Notes under the pieces: generated by a model
Seen by the model: the letters and a program-made list of their open reading frames with translations, nothing else
Told to the model about the DNA's origin: nothing
Databases searched by the model: none
Made by a program: the position numbers and the translations under genes
Source of the DNA: Actinoplanes philippinensis
Lineage (GTDB): Bacteria > Actinomycetota > Actinomycetes > Mycobacteriales > Micromonosporaceae
Assembly (NCBI RefSeq): GCF_900113015.1
Contig: NZ_FONV01000002.1
Location: 124,001 to 188,000 of the forward strand
Length of the DNA stretch: 64,000 bases
Direction of reading: 5' to 3'
In this document: piece by piece, positions 1 to 9,066 of the stretch
Layout of the letters: the number at the start of each line of letters is the position of its first letter
Position numbering within the stretch: the stretch's first letter is position 1

Positions 1-896
1 TCGCGCACCGCCTGCGGGACCGGTTTCCGGAAGGTCGTCTGTTCGTGGATCTGGGGACGCGGACCGGCTCCCCCGCATCGCCTTTCGACGTGCTGGGCGG
101 TCTGTTGCGCAGCGTCTCTCCCACGTCGCCGCTGCCCGCCTCGCTCGCCGAGCGGTCCGCGCTGTGGCGCACGACATCGGCCCGGCGCCGATTGCTCCTC
201 GTGCTCGACGACGCCGCGGACAGCGCCCAGGTGGCGCCGCTGCTGCCGAGTGGCGCCGGTTGCGCGGTGCTCGTGACCGCGGTGCGCAGGTTGCTGGACC
301 TGCCGACGGCGCGCTGGCGCCGGCTCGGCGCGCTGAGCGCCGCCGAGGCGCTGCACCTGCTCGGCGCCATCGCCGGCCACGATCGGGTGGCTCGTGAGCC
401 GGCAGCCGCCGCGCGGCTGGTGGGCGCCTGTTCACACCAGCCGCTGTCGGTTCGGGTGGCCGCCGCCCGGCTGCTCGACCGGCCCGGCTGGACGGTCGAG
501 CGGATCATGGCGCAACTCGACGACGACCTGCGCCGGCCCGTGGTGATGCACGAGGATTGCAAGATCGTCGACGCGCCGATCCGACGAGCGGAGGCCGGTC
601 TGCGCCCCTCCGCCGCGCGGGTGTTCCGGATCGGCGCTCTGCCCGCGACGGCCGAGCGCAGCGTCGAGGACGTGATGCTCATGCTGCGGCTGTCCCGGCC
701 GCAGGCGCGCGCCGCCCTGGAGGATCTGGTCGACGCGCACCTCGTGGAGGAGTCCGCCGCCGATCTCTATCGCTACCCGGTGCTGGTGCAGGCCTACGCG
801 CGGCGGCGGGCCGAGCAGGTCGAGGGCCCCGGCGACTGCCGGACGGCGCTCGCGCGGCTGGCCGCGGGACACGCGCCGACGACCGTCACGGTGTAG
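1..896 (+). CDS. AfsR/SARP-type NB-ARC regulator, C-terminal part (5' end outside window)
   Basis: The reading frame is open from the first bases of the window and ends in TAG at 894-896, so this is the 3' part of a longer gene. The visible ~295 residues match the NTPase half of AfsR/SARP-family activators: an RLRDRFPEGRLFVDL-like beta strand, LLLVLDDAADSAQVAPLLP (Walker B region), a VLVTAVRRLL sensor strand, then CSHQPLSVRVAAARL corresponding to the GLPLA box, and a winged-helix segment. The N-terminal DNA-binding and BTAD parts and the P-loop would lie upstream. It stops soon after the winged helix, so no TPR tail is present. Family knowledge: such proteins usually activate secondary-metabolite or morphogenesis genes. 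The target is not visible. An internal GTG at 45 is not the real start, because homology continues upstream of it. Confidence 0.82.
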   Translation, partial: AHRLRDRFPEGRLFVDLGTRTGSPASPFDVLGGLLRSVSPTSPLPASLAERSALWRTTSARRRLLLVLDDAADSAQVAPLLPSGAGCAVLVTAVRRLLDLPTARWRRLGALSAAEALHLLGAIAGHDRVAREPAAAARLVGACSHQPLSVRVAAARLLDRPGWTVERIMAQLDDDLRRPVVMHEDCKIVDAPIRRAEAGLRPSAARVFRIGALPATAERSVEDVMLMLRLSRPQARAALEDLVDAHLVEESAADLYRYPVLVQAYARRRAEQVEGPGDCRTALARLAAGHAPTTVTV

Positions 897-924
897 GTCC
901 GGGCGCTCCCGCGGCCGGTCCGGA

Positions 925-1398
925 TCACTCGCCGAGCAGCATCAGCGGGTCCCCGTCGAACCAGGCGTTGGCGATCTCCAGGTGACTGATGCGCCACCGC
1001 TCGCCGTCGCGGACCATCGTGGCGGTGTAGCGGTTCATCATCAGCGCGTGGCGTGTGACGGACGGGTCGGAGCCGGTGCCGGGCTTGTAGTGCTGCGCCT
1101 GGGCGTAGGCGTACACGGTCGCGACGTCGCCGTCGAAGGTGGCCCGTACATTGCTGATGGCGTGGCTGCTGTCCAGCGGTCCCACCGCGCCGATGAGGGC
1201 GGAGACGACGGTGTCGCGCGGGGCGAGCGGCGGGAAGTCGTAGCCGATGCGCCGCATGGCCGGGCCGAGGTCGACGACGGCGTCCTCGGTCAGCGACGAG
1301 GCCAGCAGATCGGCATCGCCGAGGTCCAGCCCCGCGGTGTAGCGGTGCAGCGTGTCGACGACGGCGGCGTGATCGATGAGGGTGGAGATGTCGGTCAT
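925..1398 (-). CDS. SnoaL-like / NTF2-fold protein
   Basis: A 157-residue protein starting at ATG 1398 (MTDISTLID). The open frame runs further upstream, but that extension is Arg/Pro-rich noise. The layout is typical of SnoaL_4-type NTF2 folds: an N-terminal helix pair with VDTLHRYTAGLDLGDADLLAS, LTEDAVVDLGP, a central strand with SHAISNVRATFDGD, and a C-terminal RDGERWRISHLEIANAWFDGD. Members are small ring-cyclase or hydratase-like enzymes or ligand-binding proteins. The substrate cannot be inferred. It converges with the upstream regulator gene, with only 28 bp between their ends. No operon partner is visible. Function beyond the fold is unknown. Confidence 0.8.
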   Translation of the reverse strand: MTDISTLIDHAAVVDTLHRYTAGLDLGDADLLASSLTEDAVVDLGPAMRRIGYDFPPLAPRDTVVSALIGAVGPLDSSHAISNVRATFDGDVATVYAYAQAQHYKPGTGSDPSVTRHALMMNRYTATMVRDGERWRISHLEIANAWFDGDPLMLLGE

Positions 1399-1555
1399 GG
1401 ATCCAGTTGACCCGCCGCGCGCATACGCGACGCCGACAGGACGATGACGTCCCGCCCCCACTCTGGGCACCGGCCGCACGCGGCTTGCCGGGGCACGTCG
1501 TGACCGGCGGGGCGGGGCACCCCGGTGGCCGGGACGGCCCGGGCCGGGCGCCCGG

Positions 1556-2716
1556 TCAGGAACGGCGGCGGGCCAGGTAGGCGGCGCGGCGGCCGGGGGT
1601 GGCGGCCAGGTCGGCGGCGGTACGGGCGAGCAGCTTCGCCGCGTGCAGAAGGGCCTCGTCGGCGGCCGGGCCCGCGGTCTCGGCGGCGAACTCGTGCGTG
1701 TGCGGCATGGCGGTGACTCCACGGAGCCCGATCATCGGGTGGATCGACGGCACGACGTGGCTGACGTTGCCCATGTCGGTGGAGGCCGCCGCGAACCCGT
1801 GCGGCAGAGCGACCGCCGTGCGGCCGAACGCCGCCAGGTGGCCGCTGTAGCGTTCGATCAGCCAGGGGTCGTTGCGCAGATCGAGGTAGTCGGGTTCGGT
1901 GCGGCGGAACTCGACGCTGGCGCCGGTGGCCAGGGCGCCGGCCTCGAAACAGGCGTTCACCCGGCGGCGGAGCGCGTCGAGCTGGGTGGCGTCGGGGGTG
2001 CGGACCTCGTATTCGAGAACACTGCGCTCGGGGATGATGTTGGTCTTGTCGCCGCCGGACCGGACGAAGCCGGCGATCCGGTAACCGGGTGGGGTCTGCT
2101 GACGAAGCAAGCCGATCGCCACCTGGGAGACGACCGCGGCGTCCGACGCGTTGACACCGTCCCACGGGGCGCCCGCGGCGTGGGCGGGACGGCCCTCGAA
2201 CGTGACCGCGAAGCGGCTGCACGCCTGGGTGCTGTCGCCCGGGCCGGCGGTGTCGGCGGTGGCTCCGGGGTGGGCCATCATCGCCACTGTCACGTCGTCG
2301 AAGGCGCCACGCTCCAGCATCAGCTGTTTGCCGGCGCCGCTCTCCTCGGCGGGGGTGCCGAGCAGGGCTATCCGGAACCCGTACCGGTCGGCGGCGGCAC
2401 GTAACGCGATGGCGGCGCCGGCCGACGACGCGCAGATGATGTTGTGGCCGCAACCGTGACCGATGCCGGGGAGCGCGTCGTACTCCGCGCAGACGCCGAT
2501 GGTCAGATCACCGTCGCCGTAGGTGGCGAGCAGCGCGGTCGGCAGGTCGCAGAAGCCCTCGGTGACGTCGAACCCGGCCTCGGTCATGAGGGCCGCGAGT
2601 TTCGCCACCGAGGCGTGCTCGTCGAACGCGATCTCCGGCTCGGCGTGCAGACTGTGGCTGAGCCCGATCAGCCGGGCCTGCCATTCGTCCACCGCGGCGT
2701 CCGTCCCCACCGACAT
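1556..2716 (-). CDS. M20D-family amidohydrolase (AbgB/IAA-amino-acid hydrolase-like)
   Basis: A 386-residue cytosolic zinc peptidase-family protein. ATG at 2716 (MSVGTDAAVDEW) is preferred because the first 22 codons of the longer frame look non-coding. Family features are visible: HSLHAEPEIAFDEH at the N-terminus, GVCAEYDALPGIGHGCGHN (metal-binding Asp and the Cys/His ligands of the M20D group), TPAEESGAGK (catalytic Glu-Glu), MMAHPG, and a lid domain followed by STDMGNVSHVVPSIHPM, where the last metal-binding His lies. M20D enzymes hydrolyse N-acyl amino acids, aminobenzoyl-glutamate or similar amides. The exact substrate is not deducible. It lies downstream of the sortase-anchored protein gene, with a terminator between them, so it is probably its own transcription unit. 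Confidence 0.88.
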   Translation of the reverse strand: MSVGTDAAVDEWQARLIGLSHSLHAEPEIAFDEHASVAKLAALMTEAGFDVTEGFCDLPTALLATYGDGDLTIGVCAEYDALPGIGHGCGHNIICASSAGAAIALRAAADRYGFRIALLGTPAEESGAGKQLMLERGAFDDVTVAMMAHPGATADTAGPGDSTQACSRFAVTFEGRPAHAAGAPWDGVNASDAAVVSQVAIGLLRQQTPPGYRIAGFVRSGGDKTNIIPERSVLEYEVRTPDATQLDALRRRVNACFEAGALATGASVEFRRTEPDYLDLRNDPWLIERYSGHLAAFGRTAVALPHGFAAASTDMGNVSHVVPSIHPMIGLRGVTAMPHTHEFAAETAGPAADEALLHAAKLLARTAADLAATPGRRAAYLARRRS

Positions 2717-2762
2717 CCCGTCATCGTAGGCCGAGGCCGCGGCCAGGGCATTTCCACACGAC

Positions 2763-2794
2763 GCCGGGCCGGCCGTTCCCACGGCCGGTCCGGC
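2763..2794 (-). terminator. Strong GC hairpin after the LAXTG protein gene
   Basis: Two 13-base arms (2763-2775 and 2782-2794) pair with a single G-T wobble around a 6-base loop. The hairpin begins 8 bp past the stop codon of the gene at 2802-4220 and lies before the M20 gene start. There is no clear U tract, which is usual for actinobacterial hairpin terminators. Confidence 0.65.
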
Positions 2795-2801
2795 GATCGG
2801 G

Positions 2802-4220
2802 TCAGTCGCGGCGGGGCCGTCGCCTGGTCAGGACGAGTGAGATCAGGCCGGCCAGGAGCAGACCGGCGCCGGCGAATCCGAGCACCGTCACATCGGAGCC
2901 GGTCAGCGCGAGGGCGCCGCCGTCCGTACCGTCGTCGGTGGGGCCTGCCGTGTCGGGGACCAGGACCGGACCGTCATCGTCGGTGGCGCCGGACGGTGAT
3001 GCCGAGGCCACGGGCGAACCGGATCCGCCGTCGCCGCCGTCGGTACCGTCGGTACCGTCGTCACCGCCGTCGGTACCGTCACCGTCGTTGCCCGGAAAGC
3101 CGCCCGGGTAGGAGCCACCATGGTGCGAACCGCCCGGGTACGAACCGCCCGGATACGGCCGGCCAGGGTGGGGGCTGGGTCGTGTCCCGGGGCCGCTGTG
3201 CCCGGCGGCGTCGGGCGCGGCGGCCGTGACCGACAGCCGGCCGAGGACGATGTCGAGCAGGCGGGCCGCGCCGAGCTTGATCTCGACGCGGACGGTTCCG
3301 GCTTCGGCGGAGACGATGCGGCCGCGGCGGGACTCGTCGGGGCGGCCGAGGGAGACGCGGACCTCGAGCCTGACGGGCGGGCCCTGCGCGGCCCCGCTGA
3401 GCAGGGCGAGGGAGACGGCGTCGCCGGAGTCCCGGAGCACGTGGACCGGCTTGCCGGAGGTGGCGACGTGGAGCACCGCCGGCCGGTAGGTCACCGTGGC
3501 GTCCCGGGGGCCGGCGCCGGCGACGACCTCCAGGGTCGGCTGGTTGACGACCTCGACCGAGATCTCCTGCGGAGTCCCGTCGAAGAGGGTGAGGTCACCG
3601 AGGGCGGCGCCGGCGCCGGACCGTACGCCGACCTTGCCGTTGCGCAGTCTGACCAGGTCGGTGGCGCTCTGGGTGGAGCCGGTCGGCCCGATCTTGAGCA
3701 GGCTGGTCGGGAGGCCGTTGGCGTTGACGGCGCCGTCCAGCACGGACAGCCCGCCGAGCATGGTCGCCGCCCTGGTCAGCGGCCCGATCTTGCCGCAGAG
3801 GTAGCCGTCGTCCCAGGTCGCCTGGGCCGTCGACCGGCCGGCGGCGACGGTGGCGAGTCCGGCGGCCCGGAAGGGGACGAGGGTCTTCTCGTCGGGGCCG
3901 CGCGGGCCGGGCGCGACGTGCCGGGCGCCGGCGCCACCGCCGGGCAGTCCGAGGATCCGGGCGTCGGCGTGCCGCCCGGAGGCGATGCTGCGCGGCCGGC
4001 CGGCGCTGTCGACGGTGCCCTCCGCGCTCGCGAGGTGCACGCCGGTGAGGGCGGGCAGTCCTCTGGCGAGCGGTCCCGGGTCGAGGACGGCGATGGTCGC
4101 GAGGTCGGCCCGGGAGCGCGCGGTGAAGTTCCCGGCGCAGTCCCGGGGCGTCGTCGCGGCGACGGGCGCGGCGGGAACGGCGAGCGCGGCGGCCACCAGA
4201 GCGTGCAGAGCGATCGGCAT
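2802..4220 (-). CDS. Secreted sortase-anchored surface protein (LAXTG signal)
   Basis: A 472-residue exported protein. The N-terminus is a signal peptide (MPIALHALVAAALAVPAAPVAA). The mature part has beta-rich sequence with choice-of-anchor-like character (DCAGNFTARS..., VSLGRPDESRRGRIVSAEAGTVRVEI). A Pro/Gly/Ser-rich then Asp/Gly/Thr-rich stalk follows (PGGSYPGGSHHGG, DGTDGGDDGTDG). The C-terminus carries LALTG at about residues 435-439, a hydrophobic helix and the RRRPRRD tail. LAXTG is the recognition form of class E sortases in GC-rich actinobacteria, so the protein is probably covalently linked to peptidoglycan. A GGAAGGGA ribosome site precedes ATG 4220. No sortase gene is in the window. 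The role (adhesion, aerial-surface or wall matrix) is unknown. Confidence 0.82.
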   Translation of the reverse strand: MPIALHALVAAALAVPAAPVAATTPRDCAGNFTARSRADLATIAVLDPGPLARGLPALTGVHLASAEGTVDSAGRPRSIASGRHADARILGLPGGGAGARHVAPGPRGPDEKTLVPFRAAGLATVAAGRSTAQATWDDGYLCGKIGPLTRAATMLGGLSVLDGAVNANGLPTSLLKIGPTGSTQSATDLVRLRNGKVGVRSGAGAALGDLTLFDGTPQEISVEVVNQPTLEVVAGAGPRDATVTYRPAVLHVATSGKPVHVLRDSGDAVSLALLSGAAQGPPVRLEVRVSLGRPDESRRGRIVSAEAGTVRVEIKLGAARLLDIVLGRLSVTAAAPDAAGHSGPGTRPSPHPGRPYPGGSYPGGSHHGGSYPGGFPGNDGDGTDGGDDGTDGTDGGDGGSGSPVASASPSGATDDDGPVLVPDTAGPTDDGTDGGALALTGSDVTVLGFAGAGLLLAGLISLVLTRRRPRRD

Positions 4221-4355
4221 GAGGTCCCTTCCGGAAGGGGCGGGTTGTCCGATCTCTCATCGCCTTGCGCAGTTTGCTAGGTACGGACCCTTAGGACCTC
4301 TTTCACAGTGAGCGTCTATGCCCAAAACCGACAGTTCCCCCCTTAACCGCCTTTC

Positions 4356-6104
4356 TCAACGATCGGTACGGTCCTCCGGATAGCTGGCGCCGCCGGTGGA
4401 TTCCTCGGTCAACGGCCGGGCACCACCCTCGGGCGGCCCAGCAGGCGACTGCCCACCGGCCGCGAGCTGCGGGAACTTCGCATCGAAGGCGGGCCGCTCG
4501 GAGCGGATCCGGGGCATCCGGTCGAAGTTGCGCAGCGGCGGCGGACTGGACGTCGCCCACTCGAGCGAGTTCCCGTGCCCCCACGGGTCGTCGGCGGTGA
4601 CCACCGCGCCGATCCGGTACGACTTCCACACGTTGTAGAGGAACGGCAGCGTGGCCGCCCCCAGCACGAACGAGCCGATCGTGGAGACCATGTTCAGAGT
4701 GGTGAAGCCGTCGTCGGGCAGGTAGTCGGCGTACCGCCGGGGCATGCCCTCGTTGCCGAGCCAGTGCTGCACCAGGAAGGTGGTGTGGAAACCGACGAAG
4801 GTCAGCCAGAAATGCACCCGGCCGAGCCGCTCGTCGAGCATCCGGCCGAACATCTTCGGGAACCAGAAGTAGATGCCGGAGAAGACCGCGAACACGATCG
4901 TCCCGAACAGCACGTAGTGGAAGTGCGCCACCACGAAATAGCTGTCGGTCACGTGGAAGTCGACCGGCGGCGACGCGAGCAGCACTCCGGTCAGACCGCC
5001 CAGCAGGAACGTCACCATGAACCCGACGGCGAACAGCATCGGCGACTCAAACGTCAGCTGGCCACGCCACATCGTCCCGATCCAGACGAAGAACTTCATC
5101 CCGGTCGGGATCGCGATCAGGTAGCTGAGCAGGCTGAAGAACGGCAGCAGCACCTGCCCGGTGGCGAACATGTGGTGCGCCCACACGCTCATCGACAGCA
5201 TGGTGATCAGGACCGTGGCGGCGACCAGCGTCTTGTACCCGAAGACCGGCTTGCGGCTGAAGACCGGCACCACCTCGGTGATGATCCCGAAGAACGGCAG
5301 CGCGATGATGTACACCTCGGGATGACCGAAGAACCAGAACAGGTGCTGCCACAGCATCGGGCCGCCGGTCGCCACGTCGAACACCTGCGCGCCGAGCACC
5401 CGGTCGGCGGCCAGGGCGAAGAGCGCCGCCGCCAGGAACGGGAAGACCAGCACCACGAGCACGCTGGTGAGCAGGATGTTCCACGTCATGATCGGCATCC
5501 GGAACATGGTCATTCCGGGCGCCCGCAGGCACAGGATCGTGGTGATCATGTTGACCGCGCCGAGGATCGTGCCGACACCGGAGATCGCCAGCCCGACGAT
5601 CCACATGTTGCCGCCGACCCCCGGCGAGTGCTGCCACGTGCTCAGCGGCGTGTACGCCGTCCAGCCGAAGTCGGCCGCCCCGCCCGGCACCAGGAACCCG
5701 CCGAACGCGATCAGACCACCGAAGAAGTACAGCCAGTACGCGAACGCGTTGAGCCGTGGGAACGCCACGTCCGGAGCGCCGATCTGGATCGGCACCACGT
5801 AGTTGGCGAACGCGAACACGATCGGCGTCGCGAAGAACAGCAGCATGATCGTGCCGTGCATGGTGAACAACTGGTTGTACTGCTCCGGCGAGAGCAGCTG
5901 CATGCCCGGACGGCCCAGCTCGGCCCGCATCAGCAGCGCCATCGCGCCGCCGAGCACGAACCACGCGAACGCCGTGACCATATACATGATCCCGATCTGC
6001 TTCGCGTCGGTGGTGCGGATCGTCCGGGCCAGCCAGGAACCTCTGACCTGTCGCCGCAGAGGCCACGACCGGGACTGCACAGGGCGCGGGGAAACAGCGG
6101 TCAT
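4356..6104 (-). CDS. ctaD: Cytochrome c oxidase subunit I (aa3 type)
   Basis: A 582-residue, 12-helix heme-copper oxidase subunit I. ATG 6104 is chosen because GGGAGGA lies just upstream and the preceding 19 codons show no homology. Ligands are visible: TMHGTIM (His83, low-spin heme a), GHPEVYI (CuB His, the cross-linked Tyr, and the D-channel Glu), VWAHHMF (two CuB His) and HFHYVLFG (both heme His). PTGMKFFVW carries the K-channel Lys, and [15 protein letters not shown] the D-channel Asp/Asn entry. It pumps protons while reducing oxygen at the cytoplasmic membrane. Neither ctaC/ctaE nor the bc1 genes adjoin it, so it is a stand-alone copy. Actinobacteria often carry an additional ctaD away from the main cluster. 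Whether this is the main or an alternative copy cannot be told here. Confidence 0.96.
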   Translation of the reverse strand: MTAVSPRPVQSRSWPLRRQVRGSWLARTIRTTDAKQIGIMYMVTAFAWFVLGGAMALLMRAELGRPGMQLLSPEQYNQLFTMHGTIMLLFFATPIVFAFANYVVPIQIGAPDVAFPRLNAFAYWLYFFGGLIAFGGFLVPGGAADFGWTAYTPLSTWQHSPGVGGNMWIVGLAISGVGTILGAVNMITTILCLRAPGMTMFRMPIMTWNILLTSVLVVLVFPFLAAALFALAADRVLGAQVFDVATGGPMLWQHLFWFFGHPEVYIIALPFFGIITEVVPVFSRKPVFGYKTLVAATVLITMLSMSVWAHHMFATGQVLLPFFSLLSYLIAIPTGMKFFVWIGTMWRGQLTFESPMLFAVGFMVTFLLGGLTGVLLASPPVDFHVTDSYFVVAHFHYVLFGTIVFAVFSGIYFWFPKMFGRMLDERLGRVHFWLTFVGFHTTFLVQHWLGNEGMPRRYADYLPDDGFTTLNMVSTIGSFVLGAATLPFLYNVWKSYRIGAVVTADDPWGHGNSLEWATSSPPPLRNFDRMPRIRSERPAFDAKFPQLAAGGQSPAGPPEGGARPLTEESTGGASYPEDRTDR

Positions 6105-6256
6105 CGAAAGTCCTCCCTGGACTGTTCGTACTCCCCGGCAAAGATCATCACAACCCGGCAAACCCGGCGCCGTGCCGCGGCCTCGGTCGGCGTTCCCCCA
6201 TCCGGTACGCGTAAACGGGTCCGCCGAACTCCCGCGTCCGGCGGCCCGCCCGGTCG

Positions 6257-6532
6257 TCAGCGGCCCGGTTCCGGGCGGTACGGCTCGAGCCGCGGGAACG
6301 GATAGCCCAGCACACCGAAATAGACCACACAGAACGTGGCGAAGAGCAGGAAGCTGATCGTGCCCAGCAGGATGCCCACCCGGGCCTGCCCCGGACGCCG
6401 GCCGTCCGCGCCGGTCGGGCTCAGGAACCCGAGGACGATCGCCAGCAGTCCGGCCAGCGGACCGGGAGCGGGCAGGAAACTCAACAGGCCCGCGACGAGC
6501 GAGCTCCAGGCCAGGGTTCGTGTCTCAGTCAT
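6257..6532 (-). CDS. Small membrane protein (DUF4190-like)
   Basis: A ~91-residue protein with two or three hydrophobic segments ([51 protein letters not shown]) and a [12 protein letters not shown] stretch resembling the A..G..LG pattern of DUF4190-type proteins. ATG 6532 is used; a GTG at 6541 in the same frame is possible. The ribosome site is weak. It ends 152 bp before the ctaD start on the same strand. Separate transcription seems likely. Function is unknown. Confidence 0.62.
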   Translation of the reverse strand: MTETRTLAWSSLVAGLLSFLPAPGPLAGLLAIVLGFLSPTGADGRRPGQARVGILLGTISFLLFATFCVVYFGVLGYPFPRLEPYRPEPGR

Positions 6533-6617
6533 GCCGGTCACGCTACGGATCCGGACGTTCCGGCGAATCGCCGTCGAGAGCGGCTTCCGGCCTGGTCCCT
6601 GAGAGCTAGGCGGGTGA

Positions 6618-7274
6618 CTATCCGGCCGGGGTGACGATGCCCTGCTCGTAGGCGTGGATCACCGCCTGGACCCGGTCGCGCAGACCCAGCTTGGCCAGGA
6701 TGCTGCCGACATGCGTCTTGATCGTGTGCTCACTGAGCGTCAGGTCGGCGGCGATCTCGGCGTTGCTGCGGCCCCGGGCCAGAAGAGTGAGGACCTCCAG
6801 CTCACGGCCGGTCAGCGGGGTGCTCGCCGGGCGGCGCGGCTCGCGCGGGGCGACCCGCAGGAACTCGGCCAGCAGATGCCGGGTCGCCCGCGGGGTGAGC
6901 AGCGCGTCCCCGTCGGCGACCACCCGGATCGCGGTGATCAGCTCGGCCCGCGGCGTGTCCTTCACGAGAAACCCGGACGCCCCGGCCCGCAACGAGTCCA
7001 GCACGTTCTCGTCCAGGTCGAACGTGGTCAGGATGATCACCCGCGCGTCCGGGGCGGCGGCCACCGTCTCGGCGGTGGCACGGATCCCGTCGACGCCGGG
7101 CATCCGCAGATCCATCAACACCACATCGGCCCGTGTCTCGAGCACCAGCGCGGCCGCGCCCGCCCCGTCGGCGAGCTCACCGACCACCTCGATCCCCGGC
7201 TGCGCCGCCAGGATCAGCCCCAGCCCGACCCGCACCAGCTCCTCGTCATCGACCAGCACGACGCGGATCGTCAT
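6618..7274 (-). CDS. NarL/LuxR-family response regulator
   Basis: A 218-residue two-component regulator. The receiver domain starts MTIRVVLVDDEELVR (acidic pair DD), has the phosphorylation Asp in VVLMDLRMPGVDG, the switch Thr in VIILTTF and the Lys in FLVKDTP. The C-terminal LuxR helix-turn-helix is LTGRELEVLTLLARGRSN followed by LSEHTIKTHV. The ATG overlaps the TGA of the upstream kinase gene (ATGA, 7271-7274), giving translational coupling and naming the kinase as its partner. Family knowledge: phosphorylated dimers bind promoter DNA, often of an adjacent transporter or the operon itself. No obvious target gene adjoins it; the downstream neighbour is the small membrane protein. Confidence 0.93.
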   Translation of the reverse strand: MTIRVVLVDDEELVRVGLGLILAAQPGIEVVGELADGAGAAALVLETRADVVLMDLRMPGVDGIRATAETVAAAPDARVIILTTFDLDENVLDSLRAGASGFLVKDTPRAELITAIRVVADGDALLTPRATRHLLAEFLRVAPREPRRPASTPLTGRELEVLTLLARGRSNAEIAADLTLSEHTIKTHVGSILAKLGLRDRVQAVIHAYEQGIVTPAG

Positions 7275-8908
7275 CGGCCGTACCCCCTGGTCAGTCGCAG
7301 GGTGACCAGCCACCGGTCCCCGACCGGCCCCTGCTCCACCGTGCCCCCGACGGCGGTCGCGCGCTCCCGCATGTTCCGCAGCCCCTGCCCTTCGGTGACC
7401 GGCCCGCCCCCGTCCCCCCGATGATTGCCGACCGTGATCCACGGCCCGTCGTCCCCCTCGGCCATCTCCACCGTGACGGCCGCGCCGGGCGCATGCTTCA
7501 GCGCGTTGGTGAGCGCCTCCTGAACGATCCGGTAGGCGGCGAGCCCCGCCGCCCCACCGATCGGCGCGGCAAGCTCATCACGCAGCTCAGCCACGGTCCC
7601 GGCCCGCCGGACGGTCGCCACCAGCGCCGCGATGTCCCCACTTCCGGGCGGTTCCCGCAGCCCACCGGGGCCGCAGGCCCCCTCCGCCCCGCCGTCCACC
7701 AGTTCCCCCGCGCCCGAGGCCGCCGGCGAGTCCGCGGCACACGGCCTTTCCTCGCCGTCCACCGGTGCTTCCACGCCTGAGGCCGCCGATGCCGGCGTGG
7801 AGGAGCGCAGCGGGCCGAGAGTGGCACGCAGGTCAGCCATCGTGCGACGGCCGGTGGCGGCGATCAGCTCCAGGGTCGCGGGGTCCACCCGACCGGCCTC
7901 CGCGCCGGCGGCAGCGCCCTCGGCCAGCACGACCATGACCGCGACCGAATGCCCCAGCACGTCATGCATGTCTCGCGCGATCCGGTTACGTTCCTCGGCC
8001 GCGGCACGCTCGGCCTCGGCCGCGGCACGCTCCGACTCGGCGGCCGCCCTCCGGGCTTCGGCTGTCGCTCGTTCGGACTCCGCCGCGGCGCGTTCGGACT
8101 CGGCCGCCGCTCGCTCCGCCTCCGCCGTGGCTCGTTCGGACTCGGCTGTCGCTCGTTCGGACTCGGCCGTGGCTCGTTCGGTTTCGGCGTGGCGGAGGGC
8201 TCGTTCGGCGGCCATCCGCTCCTCGAACTGTCTCGTCTCGCGGCGGCGGGCAGCCGTCAGGGTGCCGGCCAGCCAGGCCACGACCGCGGCCAGGGCGAGG
8301 TTGAGCCATTCGTAGGGCTCGTACTCGGCGGGGCGCAGCATCAACACAGCCGGCGCGGCGAGCAGCGCGAGCGTCAGAAAGGCATACGAGTGGGTACGCC
8401 GTCCGTAGGCGGCGATCGCGTGCAGGGCGACGAGTGGCCCGACCGGAACGAGCGGGCTGGGCCACCCCGCGAGGCCGAAGATCACCGCACTGGGTGCGAT
8501 GAGCAGATTGGTCAGCAGTGGACTCTGCCGGCGCAGAGCCAGCGGAAGAGTATTCCCGGCCAGCACAACGAAAGCCCAGCCCGGAGCGGCATCGGCGGTC
8601 AGCGGCAGCAGACTGATCACGAACGCCAGAACCGCGATCCCACCGTCGACCGCAAGCTGCCCCCGCCGAGCGACCGTCCCCAGCTCGAACTGTCGCGTCA
8701 CCATCTGCCGAACCCGGTCCACGGGCGCTTCCACCCCGGCGCCCGGCCCGTCCCCTCCTTCCGCCGCCACCGACCCGGCACCCGGCCCGTCCCGGCCATC
8801 CGCCACCACCGACCCGGCACCCGACCCGTCCCGGCCATCCGCCACCACCGACCCGGCACCCGGCCCGTCCCGGCCATCCGCCACCACCGACCCGGCCTTC
8901 GTCTCCAT
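7271..8908 (-). CDS. Sensor histidine kinase with tandem-repeat N-terminus and perfect heptad linker
   Basis: A 545-residue HisKA_3/DesK-type kinase. The ATG at 8908 follows a good GGGAGGGGGCGGG site. Residues 5-56 are four copies of a 13-residue unit (AGSVVADGRDGPG-like). About five membrane helices follow (for example GIAVLAFVISLLPLTA, TLPLAL, LLIAPSAVIFGLA). Nine consecutive heptads of the ERATAES type then form a charged coiled coil that runs straight into RNRIARDMHDVLGHS, which holds the phospho-His. A 60-residue Ala/Gly/Glu-rich insert separates the dimerisation helices from the ATPase domain. The N box (EALTNALKHA) is intact, while the G1 box is non-canonical (VGNHRGDGGG). It is translationally coupled to its regulator. 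The ligand is unknown. Confidence 0.9.
   Translation of the reverse strand: METKAGSVVADGRDGPGAGSVVADGRDGSGAGSVVADGRDGPGAGSVAAEGGDGPGAGVEAPVDRVRQMVTRQFELGTVARRGQLAVDGGIAVLAFVISLLPLTADAAPGWAFVVLAGNTLPLALRRQSPLLTNLLIAPSAVIFGLAGWPSPLVPVGPLVALHAIAAYGRRTHSYAFLTLALLAAPAVLMLRPAEYEPYEWLNLALAAVVAWLAGTLTAARRRETRQFEERMAAERALRHAETERATAESERATAESERATAEAERAAAESERAAAESERATAEARRAAAESERAAAEAERAAAEERNRIARDMHDVLGHSVAVMVVLAEGAAAGAEAGRVDPATLELIAATGRRTMADLRATLGPLRSSTPASAASGVEAPVDGEERPCAADSPAASGAGELVDGGAEGACGPGGLREPPGSGDIAALVATVRRAGTVAELRDELAAPIGGAAGLAAYRIVQEALTNALKHAPGAAVTVEMAEGDDGPWITVGNHRGDGGGPVTEGQGLRNMRERATAVGGTVEQGPVGDRWLVTLRLTRGYGR
7991..8179 (-). repeat. 21-bp tandem repeats encoding nine heptads of a kinase linker
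   Basis: Nine consecutive 21-bp units encode E/R-R-A-A/T-A-E-S/A/E heptads without interruption. The register is constant up to the H-box helix, which suggests a rigid coiled-coil extension expanded by in-frame duplication. Confidence 0.85.
8741..8896 (-). repeat. 39-bp tandem repeats at the kinase N-terminus
   Basis: Four in-frame 39-bp units code for 13 residues each (SVVADGRDGPGAG-like). The first three are almost identical and the fourth has diverged (SVAAEGGDGPGAG). They sit between the start codon and the first membrane helix, so the repeat should be cytoplasmic and disordered. Confidence 0.8.
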
Positions 8909-9066
8909 CCCGCCCCCTCCCGCACAAGCTCAGCCGATCCTCGCCCCGCCCGCCACCAACGACGGCGAACCGCCGCTCACACACCTCCGACTCCCCCGTT
9001 ACCGCGTTACGGGAAGGCTGAGGAACATGGCCGTCATACAGCACGGTTCTGCCACGTCGGAAGAGG

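Noticed and set aside
1..9000. Secondary-metabolite gene cluster suggested by the SARP-like fragment and SnoaL-like protein
   Set aside because: No polyketide, peptide synthetase or tailoring genes follow; the neighbours are general metabolism and envelope genes. A cluster might lie left of the window, which I cannot see.
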